From contig JTDE01000163.1 of assembly GCA_014338405.1 (NCBI GenBank), positions 205,002-269,001 on the forward strand: a stretch of DNA of 64,000 nt, read 5' to 3'. This DNA comes from Paragonimus skrjabini miyazakii (lineage: Eukaryota; Platyhelminthes; Trematoda; Plagiorchiida; Troglotrematidae). A program made the translations under genes and the position numbers. The notes beneath the pieces were generated by a model. It saw nothing but the letters and a program-made list of their open reading frames with translations. It was not told where the DNA came from and made no database searches. Each line of letters starts with the position of its first letter. The first letter of the stretch is position 1. This document shows, piece after piece, positions 1-11,361 of this stretch.

Positions 1-104
1 ACAGGGTTTGTTTCTTCTTCTTCATGGTTGTGTGGCAGTTAAGCATCAGTGTGAATCACTGATTTATTGCTGTCTATGATGATGATGATGATGATGATGT
101 GATG
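1..104 (+). repeat. LINE 3' tail copy with hairpin and (ATG)n end
   Basis: The sequence GGTTGTGTGGCAGTTAAGCA is followed by a short inverted repeat (ATCAGTG at 45-51, CACTGAT at 57-63, 5-nt loop) and an (ATG/TGA)n run at about 75-104. The same unit occurs inverted at 5351-5450 and in decayed form at 60561-60610. A shared sequence ending in a trinucleotide run is typical of RTE-like LINE 3' ends, so the element probably runs in from the left of the window. Family assignment is inference; the repeat relationship is directly visible. Confidence 0.7.
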
Positions 105-2661
105 GTTTTTAAGCCATGCTTACGTGTGGTGATGTCAATGATTTTCATCACGAAGAATGTACAAAGTACAACCAAAATGATAGACATATACATGTATATA
201 TGTTTAGCAGAAATCAGTTTCTTTAATCTAGCGCCATAAAAGTTTCAAGTAATTCTCATGTTTTACCATCTATGTCACACTGTCCATTGTGAAACGAATT
301 CCACTGTTATCAGCGTACAGCGCGTACTTGTTAATCAATTATATTTCCAGTGCGAATGAAACGAACAACAAATGCCGTAGTATGAGATCTCGTGGCACAC
401 AGCTAATCGTCGGAAAGTGATCCAATAATTGTGTCACATATTAGCCAGAACTGTACCAATTGGGTTTTCATGCGTACTAGATTGCACCATATAACGATAT
501 AACCTCTGCATAAAATGACGACCTTAAAACAACTGGAAAATTCAAGTACTGTACTTCTACCACTTATAATCGGTTTCATTTCGTGTCATTTCATCCCGCA
601 TCATGGAAACAACTGTAGGGTAGCTCAATAAATATATTTTCTGTTCGTCCGATAGTCAAAGGTTTTTCGTTCTCTTGCTATTTGTTTTCGTGTAGTTGTG
701 TAATACAAGCTCTGAAGTTCCATTTAGCTGTTCGTTTGACTAAACTCGTCTCTTTAATTCGTAGGATTCCAAGAGGCTTTTCACGCTTTTTCTCTCTTGA
801 ATTTTACTTCAACTTTCTTCAACTATACTTGTTCTGGATAATCTGTCCACAAACCCAATCTTCTCATTTATTGGGTAACAAAGAAACAAACCATCGTGTC
901 CTTGTTTTGTATGTTCGGACTTTCTATCATATGCTTTTGTAATTCGTAATACTGTATTGCTGTAAATTCCTTCGTTAATCACTAAACAGATTTACGCTCC
1001 GCGGCATCATCTTATTATCACCTCACCTTTTTATCAGTTTTTCATTTTGTTAAATGGACTATACTATCACTGGAGATTTCAGCGCCGAGTTTTGCCTTTG
1101 TTTAGTAAACCAAAATCAAAATTGTATGGTTCTAATCCCATTTAAATAAAACAAAACAAACTGAACTACTTTCCATTCACAGCAGAACCTTGTATAATTC
1201 ATCATTTTCAAACAAAAGTTGTGTTGATCTGGTCTCGTAAAGTTTACATTGCCACATACAATTCTACGGCAACTACCTTTTAGCATCATCGACCTCTTTA
1301 TAGCAAGCATTGTTCATTGTGATAAACCATCACAATTCCGATTATCAATTTAAAGAATGATAATTATGGTCAGTCGTGAGTGGTGGGCAATTTAAGTATA
1401 AATCGAAATTCCTTTACCACAGAGAAATTTAGTTTAGAGACACTAATTTTGCGTCTAAACGGTTAGTGAAAATTGTGAGTTTATTAAGTAAATGTTGATA
1501 GTTATCTATAAAACCACCTGAAACAAAAGAACTGATTGCTTAGAGTACTAGTTTAGGTGTGAGTCCATAGCATACTACACTGTGAGACACTTCACCACGG
1601 TTGATTTTTGTTGTTATTATTGTGCGCTGAAAAAAACAGACATTTCTTTCAAGTGTGTGCATAGGGTCATCAAGATCGATATCCGATCTCACTGAAAGAA
1701 GGACTTGTGTTATTCACTCAACTGCTGGCAACTAGCAAGTCGACGGTCAATGGAAATCAGGTGATCAAAAAGGACACCCTAGATTTCCAACTTCAGATAT
1801 ATAGTTGAGTGCTTCAGGAGAAACGTATGCAATTAGTCTGTGAATGCCAGAGATAAAATCTATAAAAAATTTTCATCCTTTCCCTTAAGCGGAAGTCATT
1901 AGAATATCTTTTAGGTCCTGCTGAATCAGATTTTCTCTAAACAATGTTTGTCTAGCAAAGTTGCTTGTAAAAAGCAATATTAGCAAAACTAATTTGTCTG
2001 AAGAACAGGTAAAAAAATGTACTGGCTTATTGAACGACAGACTATTCTGAGTACCGTTCACATTGCGATGATATCAGATGACTGGCAATTATGATTAGAA
2101 TCATTTTATACTATTTATTTGCACAATTCTGATGCAAAGTTTAGCATACAAAGGAAAGAATTGTCAAGGTGGAAAGCAATAAGAAACAATTCGGTTATTA
2201 TGCAGCGTAGGGGATGAGAAATCGTCGCCGTCGATGACAGAAGAAGGCAAGAAACTACAGTATTGCAAATATAAAACTCTGGCAAGTTTATATTCAACTT
2301 ATGTGACAAATTCTTAAGCATTGTGATGGTGGGGATACATTTTCTTGACCGAAGATATCATGTGACAAATTTTCCGTACACAGAAACCGCATTCGGCCGT
2401 CATAAAGCTTGTTCTGTTGTTTACAACCTGATATCACTTGTTTCGCCTATCGGCTTAGCTACCAGCTAGGATGTTATCAGAAGATACAGGAAACAAATAC
2501 TGTGCCTCATGTTGGTGGGCCCACAGGTACCACCTGATGAGGTCACAGTGCAACCTAACATAACAAACCACATCAAACATACACTGATTTGAGTCTCATA
2601 TTTACGCTATGGTCCGACTGTTGATGTTAACACTGAACAGAATTTTATACCCTATCATCAG
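105..2661. other. No gene recognised
   Basis: This AT-rich stretch contains only short open frames, for example 86 codons from 682 on plus. I could not attach convincing splice sites or protein-like composition to any of them. Confidence 0.5.
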
Positions 2662-2917
2662 GTTATGTTTTGAACAGCAAGGTTTTCTCCGAACGTATCC
2701 CAAGTGAAGATTTCTTTCTACTCTCTAACACCTACGGCCTAAAAATGGAGTCGCATACAAATTCAGTCAGTGTGCATTCCAGCATACAATCCTGTACCTT
2801 AGACAGAGATTTGGACTACACCATCAGAAGACCCTGGGTTAGAGAGCATGCCAGTTTACACTTCTCACACGCTGAAAAGCTACGATTACCTTTGGGTCGA
2901 CCATCCTATGGCTTAAA
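2662..2917 (+). CDS. Candidate internal exon, unknown protein
   Basis: A frame stays open for about 96 codons from 2637 and reads protein-like (IPSEDFFLLSNTYGLK, DYTIRRPWVREHASLHFS). A pyrimidine-rich acceptor (CCTATCATCAG) precedes 2662, and a possible donor (AA|GTATTA) follows 2917, just before an in-frame TAA. Its end phase is compatible with the next candidate exon at 4118. I recognise no domain. Open frames of this length occur by chance in this AT-rich sequence, so transcript support is the deciding evidence. Confidence 0.25.
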
Positions 2918-4117
2918 GTATTAAGACAAAATCGAATTACGATTTCTTATTATTATCGGCGGCACCGTTAATCAACGTCAATCTTTATGCCTTTTGCATG
3001 GATGTGTTATTGAGTTCAGATAGGCTATTTAGTATTCTCTCTCAGGTTCAATCTCGATGACTCACAGTGTTTTGTTTACGCGCAATTTGTTTCACGTTTG
3101 TGACTGACAAGCTAGTAAAAAGCCAAACCTTAGTCATACATCTTTCTTTACTGATAAATTAAACAAGAGAGGCTCAATATTCACAAAGTTCATATATTTA
3201 GCCAACTTTTTCTGTAAACGGTATAAGCAGTAAGTTGAAAAGGAATCTCACATACGCAAATGTAGAGTCTATTATTAACACAGTTGTGTACGCCATAGTT
3301 ATCAGTCGCCCAAATTAACACTGCCTTTATCAAACGTTAAGTTTCATACATAACAGTGAAAAAAATTAGTCATATATTTACCTCAGGAATAGCTTTTCAA
3401 CAAATATAGTTACTGGACGGGTCGCAATTAAATGTCTTCCCGTCCGGTCTTCACTAAGTCATGTTACCACTTCATATCTGACTGTTTACTTGCAGAAAAC
3501 CAGAAATGTGATGAAGATTTCACGCCTGAACAAAATATTCTTCGTTCTTGTCAATTGACTATATTAAGTAGTAACCACACGAACAAAGGATGAAGCTCAT
3601 ATTTCTTCGAAAGAGCTTGAATTACGCAAGTTGATTGAACCTGAGTGCCATAAGGGAATACTTGTTTGAACCAGACACACTGTAAGTTCCGTGGAGGCAT
3701 TCTCGTGCTGTTCAGCATACTGGCAACAGACTTATTTTAGGAGCAGAGAGCTGCTTGCCTTTTTCCTTACGAAACCACGTGTTCAGTCTCAAATAATGGT
3801 AGACCTCAGGTTACATCGGCAAAGTTGTTGCGTATAGATTTATTAGTTCTCCCTTTTTTTTCTGATTTACGATCAGTTGCCAGTTCATATCTTGTACTTA
3901 CACTATATTTAGTTTTGGTTAGCCAGCATGAAACGAACATGTGTTGATTGACTGTATTCTACTTGTTCCATTAATTGACCAGTTGAATTGTGTGCATAGT
4001 CAGAACCACATTATGACGAATCTGTTTGCAATTCGTCACAGTATATGACTACCTACATCGTTTCTTCGTGCACTGACCTACATCTATTTCGAAGTGCAAC
4101 TCTGACTTGTAAAACAG

Positions 4118-4242
4118 GATGACGTATGCTGATCAGAAAAAAATTGAAAAATTTCAACTATATGCACTCGATCATTTCTCGGATTCACTATGTTGTGTAC
4201 ATAACCGTGTACAAACAAAACCCAGTAAAATGTTTTTCGAGA
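4118..4242 (+). CDS. Candidate internal exon, unknown protein
   Basis: The open frame is bounded by acceptor TTGTAAAACAG and a strong donor (GAGA|GTAAGT). It reads MTYADQKKIEKFQLYALDHF and then a Cys-containing stretch (DSLCCVHNRV). The exon starts with one base of a split codon and ends with one. It is phase-compatible both with 2662-2917 upstream and with the zinc-finger-like exon at 6621 downstream, which suggests one plus-strand gene. The ATG at 4119 is probably internal. Function is unknown. Confidence 0.3.
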
Positions 4243-5350
4243 GTAAGTCTAATTTAGCGGTTCCGAAGTTTTCTAAATTCGTAAAAACTCCACCAAAGTT
4301 CTAATTGGTCTTGTCTCATTCAGATAAAACCGTCTCAGAATACAGAAGGACAACATGACAGCATTCACAAACCGCAACCAGGTTCAAATTCCTAGTTGAT
4401 TTTGTGTTGCAAAAGTCGCATTCATTTGTGATTATCAATCCAGTCAGAAATTACAGTCAACTCTTCGATTACACTCAAATAGTTTATAGGCCAGTCTCCA
4501 GGAATTCTCATAATTTCAGTGTATGGCTAGACAGTTAATCATCTTCTTCCGGTATAGCTTGATGCTAATTATCTTTGATAAACGAATGACAACTGTAGTC
4601 GGAGTTACTCTAGTTAGCCTGGAGGCTGTGGTTGCTCTTAGTGAACTCTGAAATTAAACTTAGTGCAACAAATTCGCTACTGATTGGTTGTTAATAAAAA
4701 GATTAGAGATGATGGAGTAAACAATCGGAAGTTCCTCATTGTCAGTACCGAAGGAGGACAGCCCTGCTCGTTTTTGTCCGGAAGTGGGTCGCGAAATGAA
4801 TAACGGTAAAAGAAGTTACTTTCTTCTATGAACTTAGAATTCGCCTCCGGTTTAAGCAACTAGCTATGTCCTGTTCAAAAATGAGTTGGATCAACGTGAC
4901 GGTTTTGTTATCCAAGGTCGTTACCACGATCCGGATTTGGACTTCGATCTGCCCTCTGTTGAGGTAGTCTTTCTGACCACTTAAGCAATAACATCACATT
5001 AGACAGACTCAAAGCTGACTGTCTAAACGCGCAGAAACATACAATATTGAGTACTGCTCAGGTTATCTCCAGGTACACAATAACTGTCATTTTAAATTCC
5101 AGCCGATTGCTTCTCGAAAGAGCGTTACTGTTAGTGAAACTCATATATTTAGTTCAACCTCTTGACTAGTGATGAGTATTGTGAACGTTCTGAAGGAGGC
5201 ACAATTAATGCTGTCAGCAATTCATCGCAGACTTCATCGTCAAAAAATGCCTTCGTCTGTTTTGTTTTAAAGAGAGGCATCACAAATGTTCTATCACAAC
5301 CTCGTTTATTCTGATCGTTTTTGACCTTCTAGTATCACCTGTCGGTTGAG
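4243..5350. other. No gene recognised; likely intronic
   Basis: If the 4118 and 6621 exons belong together, this is intron. I see nothing else in it except a 60-codon minus frame at 4677-4859 without splice support. Confidence 0.4.
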
Positions 5351-5450
5351 TCATCATCGTCATCATCATCATAGACAAGAATACATCAGTGTTTCACACT
5401 GATGTTTAACTGCCACACAACCAGAAAGAAGAACAATGCGAACCCTGTAT
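5351..5450 (-). repeat. LINE 3' tail copy, inverted relative to 1-104
   Basis: Read on the minus strand, this carries the same GTTGTGTGGCAGTTAAACAT core as 1-104. The hairpin here is a perfect 9-bp stem (ACATCAGTG at 5383-5391, CACTGATGT at 5397-5405), followed by (ATG)n. It begins with the same ACAGGGTT as position 1. With 1-104 it forms an inverted pair bracketing about 5.2 kb. A purine-rich tract (5454-5484) lies directly beyond it. Confidence 0.7.
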
Positions 5451-6620
5451 AGAAAGAGAGAAGAAAAAAGGGAAGGGGGAGGGGACCTAACCACTATTCA
5501 AACTTACAACATCAGTGCACTTACACCTCGCAAACCAACAACTGAGCTGTAATTGAAAGTAAGGCGTCATCACCAAGACAGCTTCCTTACCGCTTTCACT
5601 GCCCCGTTTCGGTTGAGTGATGGTCGCCACTAATCATTTCGTATCTCTCTTAGATAACACTGGCTCACATGGCTCACACACCGCTCCCTTGACATTTTGA
5701 GATCCCCGGCTGTGAGTATGTCACGTATGATGCCTCGACAACGACACAACTAACAGTGCACTCTCGCGGTAAATAAAATTGTCCGGTCATTTGCAGTGCC
5801 GACAATAAATGACTGGGATTAAGGGCAACCAAAAGGACTAATAATTATGAATCGAAATGACGTCTAACCTCGAGATTGCTGGCGGAATCGCTGTCACTAG
5901 TCAAAAGCGCCTACCACAATCTGAGAGGTAGTGCATGCTAAGACGGACTCAAAAGGACCGGAGTAAAAGAGAGAAACTTGCACGCGAGTAATTCTGTTGT
6001 CAGTACTTATCAGCAATGCTCAACTCTGTCTTGAGGAATGTTGTGTTGGACTAGCAAAAAACGTTGACTTGGCGCTTATAAAATCTGTGGTGTTAGTACA
6101 TCAACTATTGCCAGCTCTTCCGATCTGGCGACAACGGTAATTTGCAGACCATCTGTGACGAATTAAATATAGTAATTCTGCTGCTCATACAAAATGGTTT
6201 GAACAATTTCAATATACTGAGAAATTTCATGCAAAATATAAACTTGCGAATAAACCCCCTTTTTTGGTGTGTCATTTCCGGATCAAAAGGAAAACAGTAG
6301 ATATGAAAATAGTTGGCAAAACAGGAGTGCATAAAACGCAATACTCTGCCACTCCGGTATCATTTTGGGATTACAGACGTAGTTACGATGGCGTAATCTT
6401 CCTTATTCCAAAGGCTATGGCACTCTTAGTGCTTCAACAAAACATCTGCGCGCTGAGACTACGGTTTGTAGCCGGATTCTAATAGTGACTTCAGTGGCTA
6501 AAATACGTTCTAGTTCATTAAATCTATAGAAGATCAGATTATCCCCACCGAATAGATGCCCGTTGTATAAGAACCTGCCATTCGGAGAAATAATTCCCTT
6601 AGTGAGTTTATATAATTCAG

Positions 6621-6707
6621 ATGATCGCAAATGTAAAAGAACGGATTGTACGATACACTGTCAAGATTCTGTAGAACTTTTTCGTCACTTACGATGTGTA
6701 CTACTCA
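6621..6707 (+). CDS. Candidate exon with C2H2-like zinc-finger spacing
   Basis: Acceptor (TATATAATTCAG) and a strong donor (CTCA|GTAAGT) frame an open exon reading DRKCKRTDCTIHCQDSVELF then RHLRC. Cys-x4-Cys-x12-His matches classical C2H2 spacing, with Leu at the expected core position and the usual Phe replaced by Cys. The last ligand would be the Cys two residues after His or a residue from the next exon. Phase is compatible with the exon ending at 4242. The finger assignment rests on spacing only. An overlapping-region frame just upstream (6290-6485) also reads protein-like but has no convincing donor. Confidence 0.3.
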
Positions 6708-9075
6708 GTAAGTTGCAGAATCCGGGATCGGGGTCATTTGTACGATAGCAACTAGTCATGATTGTTTACAAGAACTTTCCCCTCGTCTGACTGCGTTGCC
6801 CGTGTCATGACAATAATTAGCAAACAGGAACAGCTAAACCCGACTTCCACATACGAACAACTTGTTTGTTCATCTTCTATACACTTGCTGATTATAAAAT
6901 GAGGCAACAAGTGAACGACCAAACTTCTAGAATTCGTAAATCAAGTAACGAAACGCCTTCGATTTATAAGCGTGTATGTTTTAGGTCTCTATATATTCGT
7001 CTTTAACGATATCTAACGAATCAGTTAAGTATTCCGTTAATGTCCTCCTAATCAAAGTATTTTTCAAATCAGTATACATATATAACGGATGATTAGATTA
7101 GACACGAACGAGACGAGTCTGTTCGGAGGATAGCCTATCAAAAGAGCTGGAACTCATAAAGACCACGTTGAGAACAGTAAGGTATTCCACATTTTTCGTA
7201 GCTCACAAAGACAGTAAATCCCAATCTCCTATAAAGTCATTAAATGTTTCATTGATGAAGATATTCCACCATTTTTGCTTCAATGTTGACGATCTATGTA
7301 ACTTGCTGAGAATAAGCTCAACAAAATCAATTGCACGCAGTTTTCATGCAACTGAGTTAGTGCTAGTCTGCTCTATCACGGAGGCACCAATTCCGTTCAC
7401 GCAAAGACCATTAATCCATTATTAATCGCTGTATATCAGGGTATTCATATGTAGGAGTTTGCCCACATACACTCGTAGAACAGAGAGACAATTAGATGAT
7501 CACATCGAGTAACACATTCTTGTGTCAGTCCCAGACAAGATTGGCGCAGTGGAACGTGAAATCAAAACCACAACGCAAGCAACAAACATCATCATTTTCA
7601 CTGTAATGGTTGATCTGTCAGCCCCAAATAACCCGGAACATAGCTTTTGCACTTGTTATGCAATAAGGGCACATTAATGACTTCCGGTTGTAGGGACAAT
7701 AACAGGAAAATATTGGTGTCCATCTTGTGTGCACAGAAATATCACGATTTCACAGTCCGGTTGTTTCACTACTAAATTTACCACAACAAGTTGCATGCGA
7801 CAACTATCAAAATAATTTTGTGTACACAATTTTGTCAACTAATTTCGAGGTGCTTGTTTTTGTTTTAGTAGATGACATGAGATTTGGTAATGGCTGCTTG
7901 CTATCTGTCTGAAAACAGTTCCGTAGTAGGAAGGTCACGTCATCCTTTTTGAAGGGGAGATTCAGAGCCGCTAAATTTCTGAAAACGTTTAGTTTTACTT
8001 GTTCATTTCGAGCTCACCGACTAGACTTCTTGGTCTACCGAGAAGGATAAGAACTTCTCATCAGCGCAAACTGTGGATTATTTATTTAAATCTCTAGCAT
8101 TTTCTCAAAACAAACTCCTCCGGCCCGCTCAAGAAATGTTACGACTAGGTTACGTTTATAACTGATCGATGCTACGCCAATCGCCACCACCATCACCCGA
8201 AATTACAAGCAGTCTTCCTCAGTTATCGCCGGACATTTTTTTTGACGAACTACCAACCAGATACGGCCAAAGGGTTCGAGGTCATCTATGCGACCAAAAA
8301 CCCACTCCTTCTTAGAAATACTGAGGCGGTTGCCATCAGAAGGTATAAACCCATCCTGTACATTTATAAGGAACTGCTCATCACTTTCTCATTGATCCGG
8401 CAATGATAGGGTTTATGCATTAACGGACAATTTATATTTCATTGTCATATACTCTGCGAGTTGGTTTTGACTTGATAAAATTTAACAGTTTGCAGTAAGC
8501 ACTATTAAAGATGCATCGAAATCTGTGATGACATAAGCCGCGCAACATAAGGTTTCTGATTTCACTTTTCAAATTCAACACCGGAAAAAATTGCTTTGTT
8601 GACAGCTTTGATGATGATATGCACAAGCCTTATGCCAAATTCTAATCTACTTAATGTACTCTAGTCACCAGTGTTAGTAACTGACAGAGAAATCAAATAA
8701 TTCTTCTGAGTAAGCGCTTGTAAACAACTTCGTCCCACTTGAGGGTTCCAGAGTACGATCTTGTGATTCTATCTATATGTGTGGATTGTCTCAGCTGAGA
8801 TAGAAGCTGTGAATACGCGTTAATTAACATGAATAAGAAAAGTCATAAACATACAAACTGTCTTACTATCAAAATCAACAATACTTTAGTCTCAATATTA
8901 AAAAACGTAAGATTTGTATGATCGTCCGTGTATAGTTTATGGCTTTTACAACTATCCATGTGAACAGGAAATTTGTATATCTGCTACATGTATGATTGCA
9001 CATGTCAAAAAGCGGCATGTCAACGTTTAACTTTGAAAACGGATCATTGACTCTTGTGCAACAGTAGGCGCTCAG
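6708..9075. other. Mostly unassigned, probably intronic
   Basis: The frame 7178-7425 on plus (RYSTFFVAHKDSKSQ…) has the right start phase to follow the 6621 exon, but its acceptor lacks a pyrimidine tract, so I do not call it. Nothing else is supported here. Confidence 0.4.
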
Positions 9076-10977
9076 TTTGGAGAACTGAATAATCAGGGAG
9101 ATGACACAAATGAAAACTACACGAATGACGACAATGGTGGAGACGAGAAACCTAAGCTAATCGAATCATTGACAATGATCGCGCCGAAGACTTGCATAGC
9201 GTCAACGAGTGTTTATCAGTAAAGTGAGTTTTACTGTTAAGATCTGTAGAGCATGGAAATAACAACTACGGTAAAATGATGAATTTCGAATAGTGCGATG
9301 ATCACGAAACGTAACATTAAAAAGTCGGATTATGAAGTTATTATTGATGATGAGAATTTTAACGATATATCAACGACGTGGAGAATATTTATCATGATCG
9401 TAGGTATTACAGTATTCTTTTGGCTTACCGACCAATCCGGAACGCTCACGTTATTCACCAAAGAGATACGCGATTGGGAGACTGAGTCCGTGTTGGAGTG
9501 AGTACTGTCCGGAATAAGGAATAAGGGGACCATGAAAACTAACATCGATATATATATGTATGTATAATCGTTCTCAGCCAAAGATTTTGAAATATTCAGC
9601 CATTCATTGAAGGGGGTACCGTAAAGTGTGAAATGATTACCGACCTTCTGTCGGATAAAATTTGACTTGGAGCTTGTGGTGAGTTCAACTTTCAGAACTG
9701 TGAGCAAATGAACAGTATCGCAGAAGCAGTTATTAACTATGACGCAACTCCAGTAAAACAGTAATTAAGCAGAAGTGTAGACTGGGCCCAACTTGACTTA
9801 AAAGAAGCAAAAAACAATGAAACATTTTTTCACTTCCTTGAAACTCAGGTTAAGTAGTCGAACATTTGAAAAATAAAACGTGCTTCACCTAAGAACAGGG
9901 ATACTGTGAGGTTTGTTTTTCACCAGCAAGGATAGTTGCGTTTTTGGGTTCTACCTACTCTAGATTGAGTGTTAAAATAGTTCATTGAAAGACGAATGAA
10001 GGACTAACCTCGATTACAACACTCCTGAGGAAAGCCACCCGAGATGTTTGAAACGTAGAGTATTAAAACTTGCTCGTAATGTTGTGTCATTCTCGATCCA
10101 CTTATCAATAACGTGTTAAACACGACGCCCAAACTGTTTGATTTCATTTGTACTACATTTGTTGCGGATATCCTACAAAAGGACTAACCTCGTTAATAAA
10201 GTACCAGAGTGATTTCACTTGGCTACACATTTATCTCAAAATTCTATGTACGAATGTCAAATTTGGACGCTTCAAAAGGCTTAGAAATGCCCCATAATTC
10301 TGCTCTGTAATCACCCAGTTACTGATCACTCCATCAGGTGGTCTGCTTTTGAACAAATCTGTTTATATATTGAACTGGGTTTATGTATCTCTAATAATCG
10401 ACCAAACGGAGGGTTTTCTTGGATGTTCAGCGCTAGTAAGATTTATTTGTTAATTGCAAATAAGCTGTGAATCTGCTGCTCAGAAATAGACCAGACCTAG
10501 AAGGCGCATCAATGAAACCACACCTAGAATGCCGAAGGGTCACTTAGTATAGGGTGTGTTTAAATCATGACTAATTTCTGACCTATGGGTTTCAAGTATT
10601 AATCTGTACATCAGCATCACCAACAACGAGAGTAACACACCAGTTATTAATACTGATCCTTAACTGCGATGCAGTCATGACAGAATAAAAAGTAGATGTC
10701 CAAGTAGAGAGAGTAGAGAAAAAATGACTTACAACGTACATCATGAATATCTAGGTGTAAAATAAAACAAACATAATCATGGTGCGGCCTACTGACCAAA
10801 GACTACTGCTCATACTTGATGAACAATTCTGTTAACAAAAGCAATATTCAGGTCACTAAACCCAGTTGGATATCATCTTGGCGGTTAAAGGTTCGGTGTG
10901 GTTCAGTAAGCCTGGTTTACCAGAAGACGAAGACCTACAGTACTCAGCTTACTGGCAACTGCTTACATTTCCACTAA
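9076..10977 (+). CDS. Candidate multi-exon gene, possible single-pass membrane protein
   Basis: Four candidate exons chain in phase: 9076-9218 (acidic, NENYTNDDNGGDEK), 9294-9497 (IFIMIVGITVFFWL, a hydrophobic segment that could be one membrane helix), 9716-9752, and 10866-10977 (WFSKPGLPEDEDLQYSAYW). The 9497 donor (GGA|GTGAGT) is strong and the others are moderate. The last donor is doubtful because a better GTAAGA at 10991 is in another frame. An open frame at 11008-11361 with two N-glycosylation sequons (NIS, NFT) may be a further exon. The protein is not recognised. A retroposon sits in the 9753-10865 intron. Confidence 0.2.
9999..10192 (+). mobile_element. Short retroposon with 14-bp target-site duplication
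   Basis: A 166-bp insert (10013-10178) is flanked by a perfect 14-bp direct repeat, AAGGACTAACCTCG, at 9999-10012 and 10179-10192. This is the signature of target-primed retroposition. The insert shares a core (CCTGAGGA…TTGAAACGTAGAGTATTA…CTTGCTCGTAA) with 22432-22495 and 41983-42152. It has no open frame, so it is non-autonomous or a 5'-truncated element end. Confidence 0.7.
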
Positions 10978-11361
10978 GTTGAATTATACGGTAAGAAGAA
11001 CCGGATTATGACTCATAACCGGTTTCAATATCGGGTTAATGTAAATAGATTCATTATTATCTGCGTTTTTTCGCCCGCAAACGGACAACAACCAGTTGAA
11101 CTCGTTTCAGGTACCATTTGTTTGTTCAACAACATCTCTGTAGTCACCTTCACACAAAAACACTCCGGAGAGATTGCATTCAATTTTACTGGAATTACCA
11201 GCAATACGCTGATATCATATACTGACTGCACTGTAGAGATAGGGCAGATTAGACATACAAACCATGATATGGTTAACAGTCTGTCATTTTCTGCGTTGGC
11301 TGTGAACGAGTTTCAAGCTGACACTTTTTTACTCATCAAATGTGGTTTGATAAACATATGA

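Noticed and set aside
3550..3860. Protein-like plus frames (SSKELELRKLIEPECHKG; YFRSRELLAFFLTKPR)
   Set aside because: Two different frames, neither with a matched acceptor and donor; could be chance or old exon debris.
9330..9707. 125-codon minus-strand frame
   Set aside because: It lies opposite the plus-strand candidate exons, its composition is not distinctive and it has no donor/acceptor support. Frames of this length are expected by chance at this base composition.
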